Shown here: positions 15,705-24,607 of the stretch, piece by piece
Position numbering within the stretch: the first letter of the stretch is position 1
Layout: every line of letters begins with the position of its first letter
Source: a candidate division TA06 bacterium SM23_40
GTDB lineage: Bacteria; LJUI01; SM1-40
Direction of reading: 5' to 3'
Length of the DNA: 30,138 nucleotides
NCBI GenBank assembly: GCA_001303705.1
Contig: LJUI01000015.1
Span: 1-30,138, forward strand
The notes under the pieces: generated by a model
Databases searched by the model: none
Seen by the model: only the letters and a program-made list of their open reading frames with translations
What the model was told of the DNA's origin: nothing
Made by a program: the position numbers and the translations under genes

Positions 15705-18532
15705 AGGCAGGAACTACAACTCTCGACACTATAGAGCGAGCTGCTGAGTCGGTCAGCAGGTACACCAAGCGCCTGTCCAAGACGTTTGGCCAGAAGGAAG
15801 CTTTCTGCCGTCACCTTGCACGTATTAGCGAGTTTGCTCGTCTCAGGCGACTCTCCGATGCCTCATACGAAGTCCTCAGGGAGCACGAGCCGTACGGTAT
15901 CATATATGTCGAGGTGGAGCGGCGATTCCGCGACCTCCACCACACGGCTGCGGCAAACCTGCTTCAGCTGTTGCTCGACACAGTGAGCGATGAGCCGAGT
16001 GAGGCGAGCTATTCACGCTGGCGACAGTTCTTCCAGAGCGAGTTCGCCCCCGCGATGCGGAGCGCCTATGAGCGATGGGTCAAGCGGAAGCCGAGCTCGG
16101 CGCTTGTGTTGGAGATCACCAGCCGCAAGCTCCTGGCTGAGGGAGCACAAACCTGGTGGCGCCAGGCTCCAGGCTGGGCCGCTCCTCTGCGGGAAGAGAT
16201 CACACGTCGTTTCTCACGTGAGCTCAACGGGTACTTCCACCACATCAGGAGTTCAGTCTGCGCGAAGCTCCCTGTGAACGATGCACTCATCGCAGAGAGC
16301 ATCGGCAAGACCTATATTACGGCCATCCCTCTGGAAGATATCAAGATCCAGACCATCGCCGGAGAGATCAGGCAGTGTGGGATCCCCGCGCTGCTCTTCG
16401 AACGCACATCAGCCCTTTTCTTCCAGACCCTGCGCGACCGAGTGGAGGCGGACTTGCTGGAGTCCATCAAGAGAGCAACCGTCGCCTCACGGTCCGATCT
16501 GGCGAATGTCTCGTCGACACGACTCGTCGATCTCTCCGATAGGGCCGCGGAGCGGATAGAGACGGAGCTGCAGGTTCGCGGTCGGCTCATGGCTGAGCAG
16601 TGCACAAAGCGAATTGCCGAGCTGTCGCAGGAGTTGGACGACGGGAGGAAGCGTCTGCGGCACGAGCTGCGGAAGGGCTTTCACGACGCCGAAGAGTTGC
16701 TCGCATTTGTCGACGAGTCCCGGTCCCTCGAGAGCCTGGCGCAGAGGGTGCGGCAGAGATCGACATGGCTTGGTGAGTCGCTGGCGAAGGAGCTCGCATC
16801 GTTGGAGAACGTGAGGCGCTCTCTGGACACGGCGAAGCGATCACTCGCCAACGCCGAAAGCCTGGAGCGCATCACCGCTGCCGACGTCAGGGAGCTGCTT
16901 CTCGGCAGCGCCCGTTCTCGTGAGTCTGATCTCGGGGCCTTCATTGACCAATTTGGCATGCTCCTTCAGACCGTCGGGTCGTCGTTCGAGAACATCCCTG
17001 AGGAGACGCTCAAATCGCTCGAGAACCTGATCGCCAGCACGCAGAAGGAAATTCGTCTTGAACTACGGAACCTGACCGATCTCAATCGGAGTTCGGGAGC
17101 TCTGCGTGCTACAGTCGTCTCGTGCGAGCAGGACATACAGCTGCTCGAAAATCTTGGAGGGGACCGAGATTTTCTGGGGAGAAAGAGATACCATATCCGC
17201 ACGCTGCTCGATAGATGGCGACATGTGATGGAGGAGGTCGTTGCACCGTTCGTCGTCTCACGGGTCCTCGATGAGATGGTCAAGTTCTGGCCTCCCACGA
17301 TACGCGGGCTCGAGACGTTGACGGGATCGGCGATGATGGACGAGGCGCGCTACGTAGGGGAGGCACTGGAGTACAACAATCTCTTCTATCGACTGACGCT
17401 CGATGGAGAGGGAACGCCTGAGCCAGGTGCAAAGGTGGCGGTGAAGGTCAAGGAGCCGGCCGAGACGAGTGAGGAGAGAGAGCAGTTGGGCGGGATGCTC
17501 GTGCGTCATTTCTCGCGTACTGTCGCCGTCATCGTGTACGACATTCGTGGTTCGTCGTTCATGGGTGCGAAGCTGTTCGATGCAGACAAGGAGAGTCAGA
17601 TCAGGATACAGTTCAACAGGCTGATGATGAAGATCGCGCGCCGAAACAACGCATTCGTCCTGAAAGACACTGGTGATGGTGGGATACTCTGGTTCGGTGG
17701 GAACTCGAGGGAGCTGTACGATGCATCGTATGAGATGAAGCAGACGAGGTCAGGGGAACTAGTGCGGCAGGCGACTGGTGAGCGGAACGAGGTGGGGATC
17801 GAGCCGTCCGAACGCAGTGGAGAGTGGGCTCTTCGCTGCGCCCGCGATATGGTGCTTGGAGCTGAGGAGTTCGTTGCAGTCAATATTCAGAACTATGGGG
17901 ACTGGTTCAAGGATGTAGATAAGCGTGAGCTCAGCTTCGCCGGCGTCGCCTTCGCCTCGCTCCCGCCCGAGTACAAGCGGATATTCCAGATCGGAGTCGG
18001 CATTGCCTCGGGTCAGCCCGGCCGCGACCTCACATTCCACTACAACGCTTTCGGCGATCCCGATCTGACGGGCCAGCTCGTGCGAGAAGCGAATGTCTAC
18101 TCGACAGCGCGGGATCCGTCGCGATCGGTGATCCTCTGCGATGGGGCAACGTTACTCAACTTCTTGCTCAACTGCGAGGAGTTCGCAGCCCGTGACGTGA
18201 AGTCCGTGAGGCTCGAAAACCTGCCTCCACAGCACATCGAGGACCTGTTGAAACGTGAGGTGACGAGGCGGGCGGAGATCAAGAAGACGAGTGTCGGCTA
18301 TCAGTTCGAGTCGCTCGGCATCGGTGTCGATCGCATCGGCCTTCGGCTCATCTACCAGGGAAAGCACGAGAGCCCGTACCGACTGACCACGGGGACCGAT
18401 GATATCCAGATCGACGAGTACGCCAAGTTGTACGATGCAAGTGGCGGCACTACCAAGCTCCTGTACGAAGTGTACCCCATACGGCGCGGCCCTCAGGACC
18501 GCACAACGAGGGACGGGGGGCCCTCGACGTAG
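15701..18532 (+). CDS. Large helical protein with C-terminal class III cyclase-like domain
   Basis: I do not recognise the full 943-residue protein. Residues 1-600 are helical and charged, with coiled-coil-like runs around 280-480 and no signal peptide or membrane segment. Residues about 605-830 resemble a class III nucleotide cyclase fold: VIVYDIRGSS (Asp614), KDTGDGGILWF (Asp659), then IGVGIASGQ and YNAFGDPDLTGQLVREA. The two metal Asp positions are kept, but the Asn/Arg transition-state pair of true cyclases is not evident in the GDPDLTGQL segment, so activity is doubtful and a sensor or scaffold role is possible. The gene overlaps mltG by 4 bp, ending the operon. A 60-bp repeat follows the stop. 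Confidence 0.6.
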   Translation: MKAGTTTLDTIERAAESVSRYTKRLSKTFGQKEAFCRHLARISEFARLRRLSDASYEVLREHEPYGIIYVEVERRFRDLHHTAAANLLQLLLDTVSDEPSEASYSRWRQFFQSEFAPAMRSAYERWVKRKPSSALVLEITSRKLLAEGAQTWWRQAPGWAAPLREEITRRFSRELNGYFHHIRSSVCAKLPVNDALIAESIGKTYITAIPLEDIKIQTIAGEIRQCGIPALLFERTSALFFQTLRDRVEADLLESIKRATVASRSDLANVSSTRLVDLSDRAAERIETELQVRGRLMAEQCTKRIAELSQELDDGRKRLRHELRKGFHDAEELLAFVDESRSLESLAQRVRQRSTWLGESLAKELASLENVRRSLDTAKRSLANAESLERITAADVRELLLGSARSRESDLGAFIDQFGMLLQTVGSSFENIPEETLKSLENLIASTQKEIRLELRNLTDLNRSSGALRATVVSCEQDIQLLENLGGDRDFLGRKRYHIRTLLDRWRHVMEEVVAPFVVSRVLDEMVKFWPPTIRGLETLTGSAMMDEARYVGEALEYNNLFYRLTLDGEGTPEPGAKVAVKVKEPAETSEEREQLGGMLVRHFSRTVAVIVYDIRGSSFMGAKLFDADKESQIRIQFNRLMMKIARRNNAFVLKDTGDGGILWFGGNSRELYDASYEMKQTRSGELVRQATGERNEVGIEPSERSGEWALRCARDMVLGAEEFVAVNIQNYGDWFKDVDKRELSFAGVAFASLPPEYKRIFQIGVGIASGQPGRDLTFHYNAFGDPDLTGQLVREANVYSTARDPSRSVILCDGATLLNFLLNCEEFAARDVKSVRLENLPPQHIEDLLKREVTRRAEIKKTSVGYQFESLGIGVDRIGLRLIYQGKHESPYRLTTGTDDIQIDEYAKLYDASGGTTKLLYEVYPIRRGPQDRTTRDGGPST

Positions 18533-18548
18533 CTTCCCTACCTAGGGT

Positions 18549-18663
18549 GCAGTCCTCAGGCTCCAGATGAGGGCGGGTGATCCCCGACATACCATCACTC
18601 CTCAGGACGCAGTCCTCAGGTTCCGGATGAGGGACGGGTGATCCCCGACATACCATCACTCCA
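18549..18663 (+). repeat. Two-copy direct repeat, about 60 bp
   Basis: The blocks starting at 18549 and 18609 share about 54 bp with few differences and one inserted base in the second copy; the final 25 bp (GTGATCCCCGACATACCATCA) is identical. CCTCAGG recurs within and between the copies, and a related CCTCAGGACCGCAC lies in the last codons of the upstream gene. The rest of the 237-bp gap shows no clear promoter for the helicase gene. Confidence 0.9.
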
Positions 18664-18769
18664 TACGACACGGTCATCGGGCAACTAGACACAGTCCGGC
18701 CACGGCCGATTGCGTCTCCACTTCATGCCGGTCGGCCCCCTAGTGGCCCCTTTATCAGAAGACGGATCG

Positions 18770-21703
18770 ATGACAACTGGTGCAGGACAGTCAGGATCGG
18801 CCGGCCTGTTGGATGACCTCAGTCCGCTCCAGCGCCAGGCTGTAGAGCACACCGAGGGTCCGCTACTCGTCATCGCAGGAGCTGGCACGGGCAAGACTAC
18901 TGTCATCACTAGACGGATCGCCTACTTGATCGACGTCCGGAAGGTACACCCGGACCAGATCCTTGCGCTGACGTTCACGGACAAGGCGGCGGGGGAGATG
19001 CAGGAGCGGGTCGATCTGCTCGTGCGCTATGGCCTCGTCACCACATGGATCAGTACATTCCATGCATTCGGCAACCGGATCCTCAAGGACTACGCGCTGG
19101 AGATCGGCCTGACGCCCGATTTCCGGGTGCTTACCAGAGCTGAGCAGGTCGTCTTCCTTCTCGATCACCTGTTCGCGTTCCCGCTCGACTACTACCGCCC
19201 GCTCGGGAACCCCGCACGCTATGTCGGCGCCCTCGTCTCACTCTTCAGTCGGGCCAAGGATGAGGACGTCAGTCCGCAGGAGTATATCGCCCACGCCCAC
19301 GTTGTCGGATCACGATCTAAAGCGGATCCCGACAACAGAGAACTTGAGGATCTCGCCAGCCAGCAGATGGAGATCGCCCAGTCCTATGCCGTATACCAGG
19401 CGCTCAAGGCAGAACACGGGTTCATCGATTTCGGCGATCAAGTCATGCTCACTCTCAAGCTCTTTCGTGAGCGACCGGCGGTTCTGGCACGATACCAGGA
19501 ACGGTTCCGTTACATCCTCGTCGATGAGTTCCAGGATACGAATATCGCGCAGTTTGAACTCGTCAAGCTGCTCGCCGGGCAGCACCGCAACCTCGCGGTC
19601 GTGGGGGACGACGACCAGTCGATCTACAAATTCCGCGGCGCGGCGGTCAGCAATATTCTGGGGTTCGCCGAGACATATCCCGATGCGACGACGGTCGTGC
19701 TGACGGAGAACTACCGTTCACCGCAACCGGTGCTTGACGCCGCATATCGGCTCATCTGTCACAACAACCCTGACCGTCTCGAGGTACAGCAGAAGATCGA
19801 TAAACATCTCGTAGCGCAGCAGAGAGATTCCGCGCCGCCGCAGCATCGCCACTACGACACGCTCTCTACTGAGGCTGACGAGGTGAGCAGCCTCATCGCG
19901 GAGATGGTGACTTCCGGGAAGAGGCGATACGGCGACATTGCGGTTCTCGTGAGGAGCAACAATGATGCCGAACCGTTCCTCCGCTCATTCAACATGTGCC
20001 AGATCCCGTGGCGATTCTCGGGCAGCCAGGGGCTGTATAGCCAGGAGGAAATCCGGCTCCTCATCTCGTTTCTCAAGACAGTTGCGGCTCCCGATGACAG
20101 TGTGAGCCTATTCTACCTGGCAGCGTCAGAGATATACCAGTTTCCTATGCTAGAGCTGACACAGATCATGAGGTTCGCCGATCGTCGGAACCGGCCGCTC
20201 TTCTACGTTCTCAAGGATCTCGATGATGTCCCCGAGCTGGGCGAGATCGATGAGGAGACGCGTGCGCTGGCGAAGCGATTGGTAGAGGAAATAAGATCAT
20301 ACGTCGAAGCTTCTCGCACCGTGGGGACCGGCCACGTTCTGTATGACTTCCTGACGCGAAGCGGGTACCTGGACCGGCTTGCCCGGTCCGAGGTTCCGCA
20401 GGCCGAGATGAGGATGCAGAACATCGCGCGGTTCTTCGACATCGTGGCGAATACTGGGCCGCTTCTCGTCCACGACAGAGTGCCTCGATTCATTGATCGG
20501 CTCGATGCCCTGATCGCCGCGGGTGATGATCCGGCCACAGCTGCGCCCGATCTGGAGGCCGAGGCAGTGCACGTGCTGACCGTACACAAAGCGAAGGGAC
20601 TGGAATTTCCGGTTGTGTTCATGGTGAGTCTGGTCGATGGGCGGTTCCCCTGGCCGAGGCGTCGTCATCCGATCGAACTCCCCGATGAGCTGATCAAAGA
20701 GATCCTGCCGACGGGGGACTACCACATCCAGGAGGAGCGGCGACTCTTCTATGTGGGAATGACGCGGGCAGAGGAGGAGCTCTATATGACGAGTGCGTAT
20801 GACTACGGGGGAGCGCGCTCGCGCAAGGTGAGTCGATTCGTGCTTGAGGCACTCGATCTCCCGCGTGCGGATCGGATCACTGTTCGGCCATCGGCCCTGG
20901 AGACGATCCATCGCCATGCTCCTCAGGTACGAGAGTCGGTTGCCGAATACGAACCGATCCCCGACGATCAGATAATCAGCCTCAGCCACTATCACATCGA
21001 CGACTATCTGACATGCCCGCTCAAATACAAATACGTCCACATACTGCGGGTGCCGGTCATGCAGCACCACAGTGTGATCTACGGGAAGGCCATTCACGAC
21101 GCGATCAACGCCTACCACGTGCGGAAGAGAGACGGCCGGCCGATGTCGAAGGAGGAGGTCATCGATGTCTTCTACGCACACTGGCTGAGCGAGGGATTCC
21201 TGAGCCTGGAGCACGAGGAGCGGAGGAAGCGTGAGGGGGAGGAGCTGCTGTCGCGGTTCTATGACGAACAGGAGGCGTCGGGCCTGATCCCCTGGGAGGT
21301 TGAGAAGGAATTCAGCTTTCTCCTCGGGACAAACCGTGTGATCGGTCGCTGGGATCGCATCGACCGGGAGGGTGAGGACGCCGTCATCATCGACTTCAAG
21401 TCATCGGACGTGCGGCGCCTCGAGGATGCGGCGAAAAGGGCGAAGGACAGCATCCAGCTCGCGATCTATGCCCTCGCCTACCAGCGGGTGTACGGCGTAC
21501 TCCCGGCACGCGTCGAACTCCACTTCCTCGGGTCCGGTCTCGTCGGCTGCGCCGAGAAGACAGCCGCCGACCTCGCCAATACAGAAGAGCGGATACTACA
21601 GGTTGCCCAGGAGATTAGAACCCGCCGGTACGAACCCCGACCCCGGTACCAAGCCTGCCAGTACTGCGCCTACAACCAGATCTGCCCCCACACCGCCCGC
21701 TAA
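18770..21703 (+). CDS. UvrD/PcrA-type helicase fused to Fe-S PD-(D/E)XK nuclease
   Basis: The 977-residue protein unwinds DNA 3' to 5' and probably cuts it. Helicase motifs are in order: AGAGTGKT at 36-43, VDEFQDTN, GDDDQSIYKFRG, LTENYRS, VLTVHKAKGLEFP and RRLFYVGMTRAEEEL. The C-terminal 230 residues form a PD-(D/E)XK nuclease with GKAIHD, GRWDRID and IIDFKSS (Asp875, Lys877). Cys749 plus Cys963, Cys966 and Cys972 match the iron-sulfur staple of AddB and Cas4-type nucleases. This resembles AdnB/AddB-type end-processing enzymes in one chain. ATG 18770 sits right before the family start; TTG 18710 would add 20 non-conserved residues. It is followed by rmuC, another recombination gene. Confidence 0.93.
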   Translation: MTTGAGQSGSAGLLDDLSPLQRQAVEHTEGPLLVIAGAGTGKTTVITRRIAYLIDVRKVHPDQILALTFTDKAAGEMQERVDLLVRYGLVTTWISTFHAFGNRILKDYALEIGLTPDFRVLTRAEQVVFLLDHLFAFPLDYYRPLGNPARYVGALVSLFSRAKDEDVSPQEYIAHAHVVGSRSKADPDNRELEDLASQQMEIAQSYAVYQALKAEHGFIDFGDQVMLTLKLFRERPAVLARYQERFRYILVDEFQDTNIAQFELVKLLAGQHRNLAVVGDDDQSIYKFRGAAVSNILGFAETYPDATTVVLTENYRSPQPVLDAAYRLICHNNPDRLEVQQKIDKHLVAQQRDSAPPQHRHYDTLSTEADEVSSLIAEMVTSGKRRYGDIAVLVRSNNDAEPFLRSFNMCQIPWRFSGSQGLYSQEEIRLLISFLKTVAAPDDSVSLFYLAASEIYQFPMLELTQIMRFADRRNRPLFYVLKDLDDVPELGEIDEETRALAKRLVEEIRSYVEASRTVGTGHVLYDFLTRSGYLDRLARSEVPQAEMRMQNIARFFDIVANTGPLLVHDRVPRFIDRLDALIAAGDDPATAAPDLEAEAVHVLTVHKAKGLEFPVVFMVSLVDGRFPWPRRRHPIELPDELIKEILPTGDYHIQEERRLFYVGMTRAEEELYMTSAYDYGGARSRKVSRFVLEALDLPRADRITVRPSALETIHRHAPQVRESVAEYEPIPDDQIISLSHYHIDDYLTCPLKYKYVHILRVPVMQHHSVIYGKAIHDAINAYHVRKRDGRPMSKEEVIDVFYAHWLSEGFLSLEHEERRKREGEELLSRFYDEQEASGLIPWEVEKEFSFLLGTNRVIGRWDRIDREGEDAVIIDFKSSDVRRLEDAAKRAKDSIQLAIYALAYQRVYGVLPARVELHFLGSGLVGCAEKTAADLANTEERILQVAQEIRTRRYEPRPRYQACQYCAYNQICPHTAR

Positions 21704-21732
21704 CCCCACCCAACCCCGAGGAGGGAATGCGC

Positions 21733-21760
21733 TTGACACCCGTCATAGGGGTTATATACT
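21733..21760 (+). promoter_or_regulatory. Sigma70 promoter for rmuC-era
   Basis: Consensus TTGACA at 21733-21738, 16-bp spacer, TATACT at 21755-21760, in the 119-bp gap after the helicase gene. It is 62 bp upstream of ATG 21823, so the leader is short. Confidence 0.75.
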
Positions 21761-21822
21761 CTTACCTGTGAGTGTGATACGTGTAGATCACGTACCGATC
21801 GGGGAAATCGGAGGATAGACTC

Positions 21823-23001
21823 ATGTCCGTTTGGGTGGCGATTCCGCTCGCGTGCTTGGCCGCGCTCGTCATCTGGATTCTCCTGGAGACGAGGCGCCAG
21901 CGTCAGGTCCTGAGAAGGGCGCAGGAACGGGAGCAGGCGGCGCTTCTGATGAAGCAGGAGATCGACGCCCTCCGGGGGGAGTTGCGCACTAACCTGGACG
22001 GGAATACCCAGTTGATCAACCAGCAGCTGGGGCATGTGATGACGAATCTCGTCACCCAGTTGGGCCAGATCAGCACTCAGGTGAATCAGCAGCTCCAGGC
22101 CAGCAATGAGCTCATGGCGCAGGCAAACCAGACCATCGGCGAGCGCCTCGACAGTGCAAGTCAGGCGGTGGGGCAGGTCCAGAAAGGATTGGGCAGACTG
22201 GAGGAGGTCAACAAACAGGTATTCGAAGTTGGGAAGGACATCGCGAGTCTCCAGGAACTGCTGAAGGCGCCGAAGCTGAGGGGAGCGATCGGTGAATTCC
22301 TCCTCGGCGATCTGTTAGGTCAGATACTGCCGCCCGATCACTACACGCTGCAGCATACCTTCAAGAGCGGGGAGCGCGTCGATGCCGTGGTCAGACTGGG
22401 CGACCATCTCGTGCCCGTCGATGCCAAGTTCCCCCTCGAGAACTTCCGCCGGATGGTCGAGGCGACAAACGATGAAGACCGTCTTGCCAACCGTAAGCGA
22501 TTCAGCAGCGATGTCAAGAAGCACGTCGATGCGATTGCAGATAAGTACATCCTTCCGGACGAAGGCACATTCGACTTCGCACTCATGTATATTCCCGCCG
22601 AGAACGTGTACTACGAGACGATCATCAAGGATGAGCAGTTCGGCGAGGAGAAGAGCATCAATACATATGCTGTTTCGCGAAGGGTGATCCCCGTCTCGCC
22701 GAATTGCTTCTATGCATACCTCCAGGCGATTGTCCTCGGGCTGAAGGGCATGCGCATCGAGGAGCGAACTCAGGAAATTGTTGCCACCATCGCACGCCTG
22801 TGCGAGGATTTTCGACGACTTGAGGGTGACTTCCGGAAGCTCGGCACCCATCTCACGCATGCGAAATCGAGCTATGATGCCACTGACCGCCGGATGGAGC
22901 GGTACGCCGGCCGCCTGGCACAGATCGAGTCGCTCGAGGATGAATCAGCTCCCGAGGCGCTGCCCGGCGGCACCACACCTGATGACGAGGATTCCGCCTA
23001 A
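21823..23001 (+). CDS. rmuC: DNA recombination protein RmuC
   Basis: RmuC limits inversions at repeats and carries a nuclease-like fold. The 392-residue product starts at ATG 21823, nine bases after GGAGG. Residues 3-20 are a hydrophobic anchor, then a coiled coil to about 145. The RmuC domain includes RGAIGEFLLGDLL, GERVDAVVRLGD and VPVDAKFPLENFRRM (Asp200, Lys202), then MYIPAENVYYE and SPNCFYAYLQAI. Length and order are normal. It lies 15 bp upstream of era, so the two share the promoter at 21733. Presence next to a long repeat array region may be coincidental. Confidence 0.95.
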   Translation: MSVWVAIPLACLAALVIWILLETRRQRQVLRRAQEREQAALLMKQEIDALRGELRTNLDGNTQLINQQLGHVMTNLVTQLGQISTQVNQQLQASNELMAQANQTIGERLDSASQAVGQVQKGLGRLEEVNKQVFEVGKDIASLQELLKAPKLRGAIGEFLLGDLLGQILPPDHYTLQHTFKSGERVDAVVRLGDHLVPVDAKFPLENFRRMVEATNDEDRLANRKRFSSDVKKHVDAIADKYILPDEGTFDFALMYIPAENVYYETIIKDEQFGEEKSINTYAVSRRVIPVSPNCFYAYLQAIVLGLKGMRIEERTQEIVATIARLCEDFRRLEGDFRKLGTHLTHAKSSYDATDRRMERYAGRLAQIESLEDESAPEALPGGTTPDDEDSA

Positions 23002-23016
23002 CGGGTCAACCTGCCG

Positions 23017-23946
23017 ATGGATCATCCCGAACACCTCTCCCCCGAACATATGCCGTCTGACCAGCCATACCACCGAGGGTATGTCGCCATCATCGGCAAG
23101 ACGAATGTCGGCAAATCCACTCTGATGAACCGTCTTGTCGGGGCCAAGCTCTCGATCGTCACCTCCAAGCCGCAGACAACGAGGCGCCGCATCATCGGCA
23201 TTGCGAGCGGCCCGTCCCATCAAATCATATTCCTCGATACACCGGGGATTCTCACGCCCCGGTATGGCCTGCAGAAGCGGATGCTCGTTGCCGCGACGCG
23301 GGCGATAAAGGAAGCCGACCTCGTTCTCTGGATGATCGATGTGTCTGCCGGGACTTCCGCTGCCGAGGAGTGTGGTCTCGTTCTGCCCAGAATAGGAAAG
23401 GGGAAGGCCGTCGTCCTCGCCCTCAACAAGATCGATCTTGTCCGAAAGGAGAAACTTCTCCCCCTTATCGACGAGTATCAAAAACGCGTGGGTCCTGAAT
23501 CGATCGTTCCCATGTCGGCACTCACAGGGGACGGGGTGGATCGGCTCGTCGGTGAAATGGTGGTTCGTCTCCCGATCGGCCCTCCCTACTATCCGCCAGA
23601 CACACTCACTGAACATCCGGAACGGTTCTTCGTTTCCGAGATCATTTTAGAAAAGATCTTCGAGCGTTATGGCGAGGAGATACCGTACTCCTCGTGCGTC
23701 GAGATAGAGGAATTCAGCGAGCGTCCGGAGCGCAAGGACTTCATCCGCGCCAACGTGTATGTAGAGAAGAAGTCACAGAAGGCGATCCTCATCGGGAGGG
23801 GAGGCACGGCCCTCAAGAAGGTAGGCGAGCTGGCCCGCCGTGACATCGAGGAGCTTCTCGGGCGGCCTGTGTATCTGGAGTTGTGGGTCAAGGTGAGACC
23901 GGGCTGGCGGAAGTCAGAACGGGATCTGCGTCGGCTTGGGTACTAG
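23017..23946 (+). CDS. era: GTPase Era
   Basis: Era binds 16S rRNA and helps 30S assembly. In the 309-residue product G1 is GKTNVGKS (27-34), G2 lies in PQTTRRRI, G3 is DTPG, G4 is NKID and G5 is SAL. The C-terminal KH domain has AILIGRGGTALKKVGELARRDIEELLG and ends SERDLRRLGY. ATG 23017 is used here because it lies 15 bp after rmuC; ATG 23050 would remove 11 non-conserved residues and is also possible. No departure from the family is seen. Confidence 0.97.
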   Translation: MDHPEHLSPEHMPSDQPYHRGYVAIIGKTNVGKSTLMNRLVGAKLSIVTSKPQTTRRRIIGIASGPSHQIIFLDTPGILTPRYGLQKRMLVAATRAIKEADLVLWMIDVSAGTSAAEECGLVLPRIGKGKAVVLALNKIDLVRKEKLLPLIDEYQKRVGPESIVPMSALTGDGVDRLVGEMVVRLPIGPPYYPPDTLTEHPERFFVSEIILEKIFERYGEEIPYSSCVEIEEFSERPERKDFIRANVYVEKKSQKAILIGRGGTALKKVGELARRDIEELLGRPVYLELWVKVRPGWRKSERDLRRLGY

Positions 23947-24042
23947 GCCAGCACTGGGTTGCTTCTCTTGTCGGAAAAGGGAACATCCAGCAGGAACGGG
24001 CGTATAGAGTCACGGAGGCTCGAGTCGGAAAGTCAACCCTCC

Positions 24043-24240
24043 AGTCAGGAAGCTTAACCTGGAGCCGAGGAGGGGAGCTCCGATCGGGGAGGAGAGCCGT
24101 CAGTCATGGAGGGGACAGCCGGTCAGGGTGGTGAGTCTCCAGTCAGGCAAGGGAACCGGCAGTCAGGGAGGCGAGCCTTCGGGCCGGGAGATGATCCTGC
24201 GATCAGGAAGGGAAGCACCTAGTCAACGAAGGGAGCACCG
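24043..24240 (+). repeat. Degenerate 20-bp tandem array, about 10 units
   Basis: Units begin near 24043, 24063, 24083, 24102, 24122, 24141, 24161, 24181, 24202 and 24221, a period of 20 bp. A rough consensus is AGTCAGGNAGGGGAGCCNNC; weaker units extend left to about 24008. The last unit ends exactly at ATG 24241 and provides its ribosome-binding sequence AAGGGAG at 24229-24235. Nothing else is seen in the 294-bp gap after era. Confidence 0.85.
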
Positions 24241-24561
24241 ATGCTTGTTGTCACAACGCCGAACATCGAAGGGAAAAAGGTCGCCCGCTATCTCGGGATC
24301 GTGACGGGCGAGGCGATTATGGGTGCGAACCTGTTTAAGGATCTCTTCGCCTCGATCACCGACGTGATCGGCGGGCGCGCGGCCGCGTACGAGCGAGAGC
24401 TGACTAAGGCGAAAGAGATCGCAGTCAAAGAGATGGAAGGACGGGCGGCAGAGTTGGGGGCGAACGCCATTCTCGCTGTCGATCTCGACTATGAGGTATT
24501 AGGTGACAAGGGATCGATGCTCATGGTGAGCGCGAGTGGAACGGCCGTAGTAGTGCAGTAG
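24241..24561 (+). CDS. YbjQ family protein
   Basis: A 106-residue protein of the YbjQ (PF01906) family, whose role is unclear though sometimes described as heavy-metal-binding-like. Characteristic features are [39 protein letters not shown] and [19 protein letters not shown], ending [10 protein letters not shown]. Length is normal. It starts at the edge of a 20-bp repeat array that contributes its ribosome site, and converges with the hydrolase gene 46 bp away. No partner is evident. Confidence 0.92.
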   Translation: MLVVTTPNIEGKKVARYLGIVTGEAIMGANLFKDLFASITDVIGGRAAAYERELTKAKEIAVKEMEGRAAELGANAILAVDLDYEVLGDKGSMLMVSASGTAVVVQ

Positions 24562-24606
24562 TCCCGGCGGGACAGGAGACGAGCGTCCGCACCAGCGCGC
24601 CGGGAC
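24561..24606. terminator. Bidirectional hairpin between convergent genes
   Basis: GTCCCGGCG at 24561-24569 pairs perfectly with CGCCGGGAC at 24598-24606, with an inner GGAC/GTCC pair at 24570-24573 and 24585-24588. It fills the gap between the stop codons at 24561 and 24608 and could stop transcription from both sides, though there is no clear T run. Confidence 0.55.
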
Positions 24607-24607
24607 A

